From assembly GCF_004123905.1 (NCBI RefSeq), contig NZ_MZXW01000016.1, positions 992,001 to 1,056,000 of the forward strand: 64,000 nucleotides of DNA. Reading direction: 5' to 3'. Both the position numbers and the translations under genes were made by a program. Positions 57,130 to 64,000 of this stretch are shown piece after piece; position 1 is the first letter of the stretch, and each line of letters begins with the position of its first letter. This stretch comes from Bradyrhizobium betae. Lineage in GTDB: Bacteria; Pseudomonadota; Alphaproteobacteria; Rhizobiales; Xanthobacteraceae. Below the pieces are notes generated by a model. That model was not told where the DNA came from. It saw only the letters and a list, made by a program, of their open reading frames with translations, and searched no databases.

Positions 57130-57807
57130 GTGGCGAAGTCGACCAAGGACATGTTCGACCCCCAGAAATTTCTCGCCAAGGTGGGCACCGGTAAAGCCAT
57201 TCTGACGTTTCGCAAGAACCAGCTTGTGTTTCAGCAAGGCGACCCTGCTGACTCAGTGTTCTACATTCAAAGCGGCAAGGTCAAGCTGACGGTCGTTTCG
57301 GAGCAGGGCAAAGAAGCAGTCGTCGCCATTCTCGAGCCCGGTCAGTTCTTCGGCGAGGGGTGCATGAATGGTCACCCTCTGCGGATATCGACGACAACGG
57401 CGATGGAAGATTGCGTCATCACATCGATAACCAGAGAATCGATGATGTCGGCTATTCGTGACGAGCCGAAATTCTCCCAGCTGTTCATTTCGTATCTCTT
57501 GACCCGAACTAGCCGGATCGAGGAGGACCTGATCGACCAGCTATTCAATTCCAGCGAACGGCGGCTTGCTCGTCTGCTGTTGCTCCTCGCCAATTTCGGC
57601 AAGGAAGGCAGTCCGCAGCCGATCAGCGCGAGCATCAATCAGGAGACATTGGCTGAAATGATCGGAACGACACGATCGCGGGTCAGCTATTTCATGAACA
57701 AGTTTCGAAGATTGGGGCTCATCAGTTATAACGGCCACATCGAAGTCCACAACTCGTTGTTGAGTGCGGTGTTGCACGAGAAGCCTGTGCTGAGAGAGCG
57801 CGACTAG
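57130..57807 (+). CDS. Crp/Fnr family transcriptional regulator
   Basis: A 225-residue regulator. The N-terminal cyclic-nucleotide-binding-like barrel contains VFQQGDPADSVFYIQSGKVK and EPGQFFGEGCMNG, followed by a dimerisation helix. The C-terminal HTH_Crp is QETLAEMIGTTRSRVSYFMN followed by KFRRLGLI. No N-terminal Fnr-type cysteine cluster is present, so it does not sense oxygen by Fe-S. GTG 57130 has GGGAG 6 nt upstream; the longer frame to 57058 was not used. Confidence 0.85.
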   Translation: MAKSTKDMFDPQKFLAKVGTGKAILTFRKNQLVFQQGDPADSVFYIQSGKVKLTVVSEQGKEAVVAILEPGQFFGEGCMNGHPLRISTTTAMEDCVITSITRESMMSAIRDEPKFSQLFISYLLTRTSRIEEDLIDQLFNSSERRLARLLLLLANFGKEGSPQPISASINQETLAEMIGTTRSRVSYFMNKFRRLGLISYNGHIEVHNSLLSAVLHEKPVLRERD

Positions 57808-58029
57808 AGGGACCGTCCCAAGCGACGGCCCCAGAGCGTGGGGGCGCAATGAGGCCGTCATTTCCTCGGATGCTTTGGGGGGCGTTTGCATCCGGTCGTG
57901 CTTACCAAGTTGCGCCACCGACATTCGTTCCGGCAGAGGCCCAACTCGGTTTCGTACTGACAAATCCCGTCGCAAGTCCGCGATCATTTCTCCAGGCGAT
58001 TCAGGGTTCAGACTCGCTGTATCCTGTGC

Positions 58030-58842
58030 TCAGGAAGAAGGGATCTCGTCGGTCCACACTTTGAAGCTGACCAAGGTGTTGGGGCCAAACGTCTGGGTAA
58101 TCGGCACGTCGGCAGCGTCACGTCCTTGAGAAATCAGCACACGTCCAATCCGGGGGACGTTGTTGCGTGGATCGAATGTGTACCAACGCCCGCCGATATA
58201 GGCTTCGAACCATCCCGCGAAGTCCCCTGGGGCATAAGGGGGAGGCATACCAATGTCGCCGAGATAGCCGGTGCAGTATCTGGCGGGAATGTTCATGCAG
58301 CGACAGAACGTGACGGCCAGATGCGCGAAGTCCCGGCACACGCCCTTGCGCTCGTTGAAGACGTCCCGGGCCGTCTTGGTTGCGTGCGCGTGCTCATAGC
58401 CGAATTCAATGTGATTGTGAACGAAATCACAGATCGCCTGAACACGAGCCCATCCGGGCGAGACCTTCTCGAAGAGTTTCCACGCGACATCGGACAGCTG
58501 GTCGGTTTCGCAATAGCGGCTGCCGAGCAGATACACGATCGTCTCTGCCGGCAAGTCCTCGATCGCGTGTTGGGAAGCCGAGGGCACAACGACGTCCGGC
58601 AAGCCGGTGTCGCGAACGATCCCGTCAGCCGCCAGGCGCATTCGACCCGCTGGCGCAACGATGCGGCTGCACCAGTTACCGAAGCCGTCACGATAGGGGA
58701 CGATCGCAACTGAGGGCGTGGTGGCCAGATAATCGGGGACGATAACGTCCGATGCCCGGGAAAAATGAACGCCCAGGACCATGATCATGGGTGTCGGCTG
58801 CGGAAAGTCGTAGATCATCTCATAGCCAACCCGGATCTTCAC
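58030..58842 (-). CDS. Transglutaminase-like protein with a changed catalytic His
   Basis: A 270-residue protein with a beta-rich N-terminal domain and a transglutaminase-like core. The catalytic Cys lies in RKGVCRDFAHL and the Asp in RWYTFDPRNN, but where the family has DFHAW this protein reads GDFAGWFEAY, so His is replaced by Ala. It may be inactive as a peptidase or crosslinker, unless another His serves. GTG 58842 has GGAGGA upstream. An EcfG-like promoter lies 82 bp upstream. Confidence 0.8.
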   Translation of the reverse strand: MKIRVGYEMIYDFPQPTPMIMVLGVHFSRASDVIVPDYLATTPSVAIVPYRDGFGNWCSRIVAPAGRMRLAADGIVRDTGLPDVVVPSASQHAIEDLPAETIVYLLGSRYCETDQLSDVAWKLFEKVSPGWARVQAICDFVHNHIEFGYEHAHATKTARDVFNERKGVCRDFAHLAVTFCRCMNIPARYCTGYLGDIGMPPPYAPGDFAGWFEAYIGGRWYTFDPRNNVPRIGRVLISQGRDAADVPITQTFGPNTLVSFKVWTDEIPSS

Positions 58843-58923
58843 TCGGCGTCCTCCATAGTCGACCAACCTGCGGCGGCTACTTCGATCGCAAGTGTCGATA
58901 CAGCGCGGCGCTGGAAAAGTTCC

Positions 58924-58948
58924 AACGCGTTGGCAGACGGCGTGTTCC
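58924..58948 (-). promoter_or_regulatory. Candidate EcfG promoter upstream of the transglutaminase-like gene at 58030-58842
   Basis: On the minus strand GGAAC (58948-58944) is followed after 17 bp by GTT (58926-58924), preceded by C, giving GGAAC-N16-CGTT. It lies 82 bp upstream of GTG 58842. Confidence 0.55.
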
Positions 58949-58968
58949 TGTCAGTTCATTGAGCAGCA

Positions 58969-59853
58969 TTAAGACAGAGCTGACGTCGTTTTGACGTTCA
59001 CGTCCACGTCCATCCCAAGCTCATCCTCGCGAGTTCCCCAATAACTACCAAACAGGGGAATAGCTTGGCTCGGGACCCTGGCCACCGCCACGCGGATCAG
59101 ATCTCGGTTTCCGACGATCCCATTGGTCGGATCGAACTCGACCCAGCCGGAGCCGGGGACGTAAATCTGACACCAGGCATGAGTGGCTCCCCCGCCCAGC
59201 CAGGCAGGACCATCGCGATCCGGTACGTAGATATAGCCGGTGATAAAGCGTGCGGCGAAACCCAGGCTTCGCGCGGCTTCAATCATCAAGACGGCAAAGT
59301 CCCGACAGCTGCCCTTCCTGCGTTCAAGTGTCGTGGAGGGACTTTGCGTTCCTGGCGCCGTGCGGCGGTCATATGCAAAGCCATCCGAGATTGCTTCATT
59401 GAGGGTCATCAGGACCTGGCCCGTACGGCGTCTGGTCCCGCGCACGAGAAACGTGTCCAGCCATCGACCGAGATGATCTTCCGGGTCCGAGAACCATCTT
59501 TGAACATAGGGTGCCAAGTCCGGCGCCTCATCATCCTGATACGCAAATGGATGGTCTTTCGCGTGGTCCTCAATTCTGAAGTCGGGCGCATTCTCCGGCG
59601 TGTGGTCGACCTTGATGATACACTCGAATCGCAAGTAGTCGCGGTCACAGCCAAACTCGACCTGCGCAACACAATTCCCGAAGACGTCGTGCAGCCACCT
59701 CACCTCCGAGGGCGCGGGCGTCACATCGAGCGAGAAATCAATCAGTCGCTGGTCGAAACTGTCGCGCGGGCGCGCCATCAATTGATGTCGGCCCAGCCTG
59801 ACCGCACGCCGGTACCGATATGTTGTGACATGCCGGACGAGGAAGATCGCCAT
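58969..59853 (-). CDS. Transglutaminase family protein
   Basis: A 294-residue protein. The N-terminal beta domain (HVTTYRYRRAVRLGRHQLMA) is typical of bacterial transglutaminase-like proteins. The core carries the full triad: Cys in RKGSCRDFAVLM, His in GATHAWCQIY and Asp in WVEFDPTNG. It may act as a cysteine protease or amidase. It is a distant relative of the gene at 58030, which lacks the His. Its start lies inside the end of the response-regulator frame at 59738. Confidence 0.84.
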   Translation of the reverse strand: MAIFLVRHVTTYRYRRAVRLGRHQLMARPRDSFDQRLIDFSLDVTPAPSEVRWLHDVFGNCVAQVEFGCDRDYLRFECIIKVDHTPENAPDFRIEDHAKDHPFAYQDDEAPDLAPYVQRWFSDPEDHLGRWLDTFLVRGTRRRTGQVLMTLNEAISDGFAYDRRTAPGTQSPSTTLERRKGSCRDFAVLMIEAARSLGFAARFITGYIYVPDRDGPAWLGGGATHAWCQIYVPGSGWVEFDPTNGIVGNRDLIRVAVARVPSQAIPLFGSYWGTREDELGMDVDVNVKTTSALS

Positions 59854-60322
59854 GATATCGCCGATCGACGAGTAGGTGGGGGCTCGCTCGCTGGCCGCTT
59901 GACGGGGAGAGCCGGACGATGGTGGGTCCTCTCACGCCTCGGGCGTGGCCCATCATCCTACGAATACCAGCTTTGATCTGCCAAGCCTGGAGCGGCTTAC
60001 CATAGAACTCGCTGCAAGGGGGAAGATCGATGCTCGGCGGGTTCAATTTCTCGGACATCAGGATGACGTCGATTGCCGGCCACCGTCTACGCACGGTATG
60101 CGCAAGGCCTATGCCGTCCATGCTGCCCGGCAGCTGGATGTCGGCGCAAACGAGCGCGATGTCGGATCTGGAGCTCAGGATTGCGAGGGCTTCGTCGGTA
60201 TCCAGCGCTTCCAACGGCGTGTAGCCGGCGTCTTCCACCATGCCAATTGCGCGCATGCGGAGCACCATCTCGTCTTCTACGACGAGAACGATGGCTGGAC
60301 TGCGTGACGGACCGAACGTCAT
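59738..60322 (-). CDS. Response regulator receiver protein with unusual C-terminal extension
   Basis: A CheY-like receiver (residues about 10-125): VVEDEMVLRMRA, phospho-acceptor Asp in ALVCADIQLPGSMDG, Ser in ILMSEKL and Lys in EFYGKPLQAW. It resembles the regulator at 47335. The frame runs on for about 70 residues of Arg/Pro/Ser-rich sequence and overlaps the transglutaminase gene by 116 bp, which suggests the original stop was lost. ATG 60322 has GGAGAG upstream. Confidence 0.78.
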   Translation of the reverse strand: MTFGPSRSPAIVLVVEDEMVLRMRAIGMVEDAGYTPLEALDTDEALAILSSRSDIALVCADIQLPGSMDGIGLAHTVRRRWPAIDVILMSEKLNPPSIDLPPCSEFYGKPLQAWQIKAGIRRMMGHARGVRGPTIVRLSPSSGQRASPHLLVDRRYHGDLPRPACHNISVPACGQAGPTSIDGAPARQFRPATD

Positions 60323-60470
60323 CGGTAACTCTCCGCAATGCGGGTGCGAGTTGATACTAGGTATCTCGTCCCCCGATGGCTGCCTCGCTGGGGTATCCCT
60401 CGTGCTGCTGAAATGGTCCATCATGCAGAGACTTTTGGCGCTGGCGGCGCGGGCCCGCGCAGGCGAGCAA

Positions 60471-60578
60471 CTACCACTGAATGAGCACCGCACCAGCGAT
60501 CACAAGCGCGAAGAAGATCGGCAGCAGGACCGGCGGTACCAGCCACTCGCGGAGTCCGAATTTGGAGATGTTCGACAT
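60471..60578 (-). CDS. 35-residue single-span membrane peptide
   Basis: A short open frame reads MSNISKFGLREWLVPPVLLP then IFFALVIAGAVLIQW. It has an amphipathic start and one membrane helix (about residues 14-33). GAGGCGG lies 5 nt before ATG 60578. It sits upstream of the response regulator on the same strand. No family is recognised; the shape suits a regulator of a membrane complex. Confidence 0.58.
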   Translation of the reverse strand: MSNISKFGLREWLVPPVLLPIFFALVIAGAVLIQW

Positions 60579-60908
60579 ATTGACCGCCTCTTGGTCGCGG
60601 CGGGAGCACGATGCTCTCAGTCACCGATAACAGCCGTGAACTCGCGGTGATATTCGAGATATAATGCCCATCCGCGGAATAACGAGGTCAAGCAGAACTA
60701 TTTGCTGTGACAGGGGCGAGCAGGGTTGTAGTTCGCTTTCAACGTAGCCACTTAGGGGTTGGCGCAATCGCCTTAACGCTCTTTCCCCCGCGCCATGCTT
60801 GGCCGTTGCGAGCGTCGATGCAGATCGGCCATCGGCCATCGACCGGCGCAAAATCGAATAAGTCGGCAAGGAAGTCTCCTTCACCGACAACTGATCGGCC
60901 CCGACCAT

Positions 60909-61169
60909 ATGATCGAGTTTCCAAACCATAGCCGTTCATACGACCGCACGCGGCGTGCCGTACGATTCTGGGGACACGACAGCGCTATCGAGGCATCGTT
61001 TTTCATCGACGAAGATGCGCTGAAGCGAATTCAACCAGATGCCGGTTACGATGAAACGGGCTTTCTCCGCGTGTTCGATTGCAATCGCGACTTGATATGC
61101 GCCGCCGCTGCCAAGGTGTACGTCCGCGGCAGTAGGGGCTCTTACGATTTGGTCGCCGGTAATTTTTGA
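60909..61169 (+). CDS. DUF1488 family protein, 86 aa
   Basis: The product begins MIEFPNHSRSYDRTRRAVRF and continues WGHDSAIEASFFIDEDALKR, the standard DUF1488 start. The central FLRVFDCNRDLICAAAAKVY completes the small alpha-beta fold. DUF1488 proteins are widespread in Rhizobiales and uncharacterised. It is the last gene before the right end of the island. Confidence 0.82.
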   Translation: MIEFPNHSRSYDRTRRAVRFWGHDSAIEASFFIDEDALKRIQPDAGYDETGFLRVFDCNRDLICAAAAKVYVRGSRGSYDLVAGNF

Positions 61170-61519
61170 ACCGCTTTCGGTTTCTGAGGGCTTCGCTTTA
61201 TCTGCGAGACTGCTCAACGCATGCCGAAACGTCGGTCCTTCAGTCTGAAAAGATCATCGCTGAATCGCCTCTATGGGCGACCAAGCGGCGCGGCAGGCGA
61301 CGTTGGTCCTGATCAGGTTGGGTTGGGCACGCGTCATCGCTGTGGCGGGCCATCTGCACAATTCCGTTTTTCGGAATAGCGAACTCCCGATCCCAACAAG
61401 AATGCCAACAAACTGAGCGGCTGCAGTGAATTTTTGCGTGTGTTTTCAGCGCGGTGCGAAAGTTTCCCTGAAAATTCGGCGCCACGCCGGCTGCGTAAGT
61501 TATTGTTTATCTTTTCGTT
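61170..61519. other. Right island end without a supported gene
   Basis: About 350 bp between the DUF1488 gene and the tRNA. It holds two CCAACA motifs 12 bp apart (61394-61399 and 61406-61411), mirroring the pair at the left end. Weak overlapping frames are not convincing. No integrase is present where one would be expected next to the tRNA. Confidence 0.5.
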
Positions 61520-61520
61520 C

Positions 61521-61605
61521 TGGTGCCCCTGGCCGGAATCGAACCAGCACTCCTTGCGGAACTCGATTTTGAGTCGAGCGCGTCTACCAGTTCCGCCACA
61601 GGGGC
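61521..61605 (-). tRNA. tRNA-Leu (anticodon CAA)
   Basis: The minus strand gives an 85-nt tRNA with a 7-bp acceptor stem (GCCCCTG paired near CAGGGGC), D-arm, anticodon loop CTCAAAA (anticodon CAA, read as Leu UUG), a variable arm, and TTCGATT in the T-arm. It ends in an encoded CCA. The extra arm is long, as in class II tRNAs. Its last 17 bp are repeated at 41960, so this is the integration site of the island. Confidence 0.93.
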
Positions 61606-61762
61606 CCTCGGTCGGTCCCAGAACAGGGGCCTCGCGAAGCCGGCGGACTATAGCCATGGACAAAGCGAGGTCAACCCGCGCCAAAGTGATCCCGGCCGTT
61701 CTCGACAGCCGCATGGGCGGGGGTTAGAGCCTTACAGCGCGACCCATCCAGACGAGGCTGCC

Positions 61763-62302
61763 GTGACCACCCAGAGTGCCGCAATACCTGCGTTCAAGCA
61801 GGCCAGCCCGAGCCCCGCTCTGACCGCCGCGCTTCTCGTCACACTGATTGCGGTGGCCACGATCGCGGGCGCCTGGTTCTTCCAACTCGTGCTGGGGATC
61901 GTGCCGTGTCCGCTCTGCCTCGAGCAGCGCTACGCCTATTATCTCGCGATCCCGCTCGGCTTGCTTATCGCGCTTGCCGCCAAGAGCGGCGCGCCGCGGC
62001 CGCTGCTGCTCGCCGGCCTTGCGATCCTCGCGCTGGCGACGCTCGCCAATGCCGGCCTCGGCACTTATCACTCCGGCGTCGAATGGGGGTTCTGGAAGGG
62101 ACCGACCGACTGCTCCGGCCCCGTCATCAATCTCGGCAGCGCCGCTGATCTGCTATCGAAGCTCGATACCGTGAAGGTGGTGCGCTGCGACGAGGTGCAA
62201 TGGCGCTTCCTCGGCCTTTCGCTCGCCGGCTACAACGTGCTGATCTCGCTGTTGATGGCCGCGATCGCCGCGTGGGGATTTGTGGCGACGGCGAAGCGCT
62301 AA
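61763..62302 (+). CDS. dsbB: Disulfide bond formation protein B
   Basis: A four-span membrane protein of 179 aa that reoxidises DsbA with quinone. The first cysteine pair is in VPCPLCLEQR on the first periplasmic loop, and the second loop has DCSGP and VVRCDEVQW. GTG 61763 has GAGG upstream and gives the normal family length. It is convergent with the AbrB-like gene, only 3 bp apart. Confidence 0.88.
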   Translation: MTTQSAAIPAFKQASPSPALTAALLVTLIAVATIAGAWFFQLVLGIVPCPLCLEQRYAYYLAIPLGLLIALAAKSGAPRPLLLAGLAILALATLANAGLGTYHSGVEWGFWKGPTDCSGPVINLGSAADLLSKLDTVKVVRCDEVQWRFLGLSLAGYNVLISLLMAAIAAWGFVATAKR

Positions 62303-62305
62303 CGG

Positions 62306-63391
62306 TCAATCGTCCACATCGTCCTGCGTGCGCCCGAACAGGTGCACGATGCCCGGCGTCGCGATCGTCACGAACACGAAGCGCGACAGGTGATGAGCGC
62401 CGACGAAGATCGGGTCGATGTGCAGCGTGAGCGCGAGGGCCAGCATCGCGTCCATCGCGCCCGGCGCGAAGGCGACGACGACGTCTGAAAACTTCACCTG
62501 CGTGGTGAGCGCGACGATGCCGACGAAGATGGCCGAGACGGCAATCGCCACGGCAAACGAGCCCAGTGCCGCATTGATGTGGCCCGCGAGCGTCTTGATC
62601 CGCATCCGCGCAAAGCGGCTGCCGATCAGGGCGCCGATGCCGATCAGTGCCACGCCGCGCACCCAGTTCGGCAGGCCGCCATCGACCCAGCCCGCCCCAT
62701 GCAGCACGCTGGAGCCGATCATCGCGCCGAACATCCAGCTTGCCGGAAATTTTATGAGCCGCAGCACGAGCGCCGCAGCGAGCGAGGCGGCAACCAGCTC
62801 GACGAGGTCGAGCGGCGAGGCGATCGCTGTTGTCAACGACGGTGCCACGGAAGGCGCCACGCCCGCGATGGCCAGCACCATCGGCAGTGCCGCAGTGAGG
62901 ATGATGACGCGCATGGTCTGCACCACGGCGATGCCCGGCAGGTCGGCGCCGCGCTCGACCGCCAAAATCGTGATCTGCGACAGCGCGCCGGGGCTGCCGG
63001 CAAGGAAAGCCGAGGTGCGGTCCCAGCCATGGATGCGCTGGAGGTAGTAGCTCGAGCCGAAGGTCGAGCAGAAGGTCGCGAGCGCGAGCAGCCCGATGGT
63101 GAGGGGATAGGCGCTGACCTGTTGAAGCAGATGGCGCGAGACGACCGAGCCCAGCGAGATGCCGAGCAGCACCAGTACGGTCTGGGTCAGGATCGGCGGC
63201 AACATCAATTTGCGCCCGGCGATCGCGGCGATCCCGACCGCGATCATCGAGCCCGAGATCAGCCCGCCGGGAAGGCCCGCAAGCAGAAATGCCAGGCCGC
63301 CCGCGGTGCCGATGACGAGTGTCTCCACCGTGCTCAAGATATTGGCACGGCTTGGCAATTCGAACGGCAGGGAGGCGGTGATTTGCTTCAC
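62306..63391 (-). CDS. AbrB family membrane protein
   Basis: A 361-residue protein with about ten membrane spans, of the AbrB/putative ammonia monooxygenase family. Motifs include GGLAFLLAGLPGGLISGSMI, the repeated FLAGSPGALSQITILA and AFAPGAMDAMLALAL. The two SPGA/APGA motifs in inverted halves suggest a transport role. These proteins are not true ammonia monooxygenases despite the name. Confidence 0.82.
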   Translation of the reverse strand: MKQITASLPFELPSRANILSTVETLVIGTAGGLAFLLAGLPGGLISGSMIAVGIAAIAGRKLMLPPILTQTVLVLLGISLGSVVSRHLLQQVSAYPLTIGLLALATFCSTFGSSYYLQRIHGWDRTSAFLAGSPGALSQITILAVERGADLPGIAVVQTMRVIILTAALPMVLAIAGVAPSVAPSLTTAIASPLDLVELVAASLAAALVLRLIKFPASWMFGAMIGSSVLHGAGWVDGGLPNWVRGVALIGIGALIGSRFARMRIKTLAGHINAALGSFAVAIAVSAIFVGIVALTTQVKFSDVVVAFAPGAMDAMLALALTLHIDPIFVGAHHLSRFVFVTIATPGIVHLFGRTQDDVDD

Positions 63392-63488
63392 ACCACCTTA
63401 TTGCAAATCAGCAAGAGGCGCACAATTGCAGGCTCGTCATGCCGCAATGCGCGCGCCCCTCACTATCGCGAACCGTAGTGTGACGGAT

Positions 63489-63776
63489 TTACTTCTTGTC
63501 GGCGGCGGCCGGCGCGGCGGTGCCGGCCTTCGCGCTCTTGATGCACTCCGAGCGGAATTTCTTGCGCTCCTTGCCGTGCAGGCCCTTGGCGTCGGCTTGC
63601 TTGGAGCATTCGAGCGACTCGGCCGAGTGCTCCTTCGGCGCCTTCTTGTCGGTGGGGGCGGCTGTCGTGGTCTTGGCGTCGGTCTTGGCCGCCGGCGCAG
63701 CGGTCTGCGCGAAGGCGGTGCCGGTTGCGAGCAGGGAGGCGAGAGCGACGGCGGCGAGGCGAGAGGTGAAGGTCAT
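63489..63776 (-). CDS. PsiF-like periplasmic protein
   Basis: A 95-residue exported protein with a signal peptide (cleavage near AFA-QT). After an Ala/Lys/Thr-rich linker comes the PsiF-type motif LECSKQADAKGLHGKERKKF then RSECIKSAK. In enteric bacteria psiF is phosphate-starvation inducible; that role here is only inferred. ATG 63776 was chosen because the signal peptide starts there. Confidence 0.75.
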   Translation of the reverse strand: MTFTSRLAAVALASLLATGTAFAQTAAPAAKTDAKTTTAAPTDKKAPKEHSAESLECSKQADAKGLHGKERKKFRSECIKSAKAGTAAPAAADKK

Positions 63777-63979
63777 GGTGTTGCACTCTTCTTGAGAGAA
63801 TGGCGGAGGGTTGGGAACGTCGGCTCGTGTTGCTGAACGCGACATGAATAATCTGAACAGGGGGGATCACTATATTTTGGAGGCGGGTGCCATCGCTTCC
63901 TTGTCGCAACTCGCCGGCACGCTAGGATAGCAGTCCTCGGTTCACCTTCCCCCGGGGGAAGACCAAGGAGGAGACAAGG

Positions 63980-64000
63980 ATGACCATTCAATCAAAATTG
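63980..64000 (+). CDS. Start of a gene cut by the window end
   Basis: AAGGAGGAGACAAGG, a strong ribosome site, precedes ATG 63980, followed by codons for MTIQSKL. The window ends after seven codons, so nothing can be said about the product. Confidence 0.55.

Overview
The window looks like the chromosome of a Bradyrhizobium-type alphaproteobacterium. The evidence is high GC coding sequence, many GTG starts, the ispH-thrB-rnhA order, a TrcR (DUF1013) regulator, an NdvA-like glucan exporter, EcfG-type promoters and several families of long intergenic inverted repeats. The genus is an inference from gene content; no database search was possible.

Backbone, 1-41960. From left to right: two small secreted proteins; a TAXI-type TRAP transporter (binding protein, fused permease, DUF1850 partner); an SDR oxidoreductase; a membrane protein; a CPA1 Na+/H+ antiporter; two related TPR proteins with LprI-like C-termini; propionyl-CoA synthetase; trcR; the ispH-thrB-rnhA cluster; a peroxiredoxin; a DUF924 protein; a fatty acyl-CoA ligase; a D,D-carboxypeptidase; an NdvA-like exporter; an NMT1-type binding protein; a HisE-like protein; a YqaA/DedA-like membrane protein; aspartase. 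A likely catabolic group follows (nitronate monooxygenase, thioesterase, a 32-residue membrane peptide, a frameshifted acyl-CoA ligase, and a second nitronate monooxygenase-like protein lacking the usual catalytic His). Then come small secreted proteins, a GMC oxidoreductase and a NarL-type two-component pair. Ten or so long palindromic repeats lie between backbone genes.

Accessory island, about 41960-61536. A 17-bp direct repeat of the 3' end of a tRNA-Leu(CAA) gene lies at 41960 and again inside the intact tRNA at 61521-61605. Both ends also carry a pair of CCAACA motifs 12 bp apart. No integrase or transposase was found, so it appears to be a fixed remnant. Its cargo is regulatory and stress-related: DUF6894 proteins (one frameshifted), tiny paralogous basic proteins behind a conserved structured leader, a ribbon-helix-helix protein, an RsbRD-like histidine kinase with a single-domain response regulator, a cold-shock protein, an alpha/beta hydrolase and an AI-2E family transporter behind EcfG-like promoters, an RsbQ-like hydrolase overlapping a PAS histidine kinase, a Crp/Fnr regulator, two transglutaminase-like proteins, a second response regulator, a 35-residue membrane peptide and a DUF1488 protein.

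Right flank, 61600-64000. Backbone resumes with dsbB, an AbrB-family membrane protein, a PsiF-like protein and the first codons of another gene. The most interesting items are the RsbQ-PAS-kinase module, the conserved Shine-Dalgarno-sequestering leader of two paralogous small genes, the tRNA-bounded island, and enzymes missing catalytic residues.
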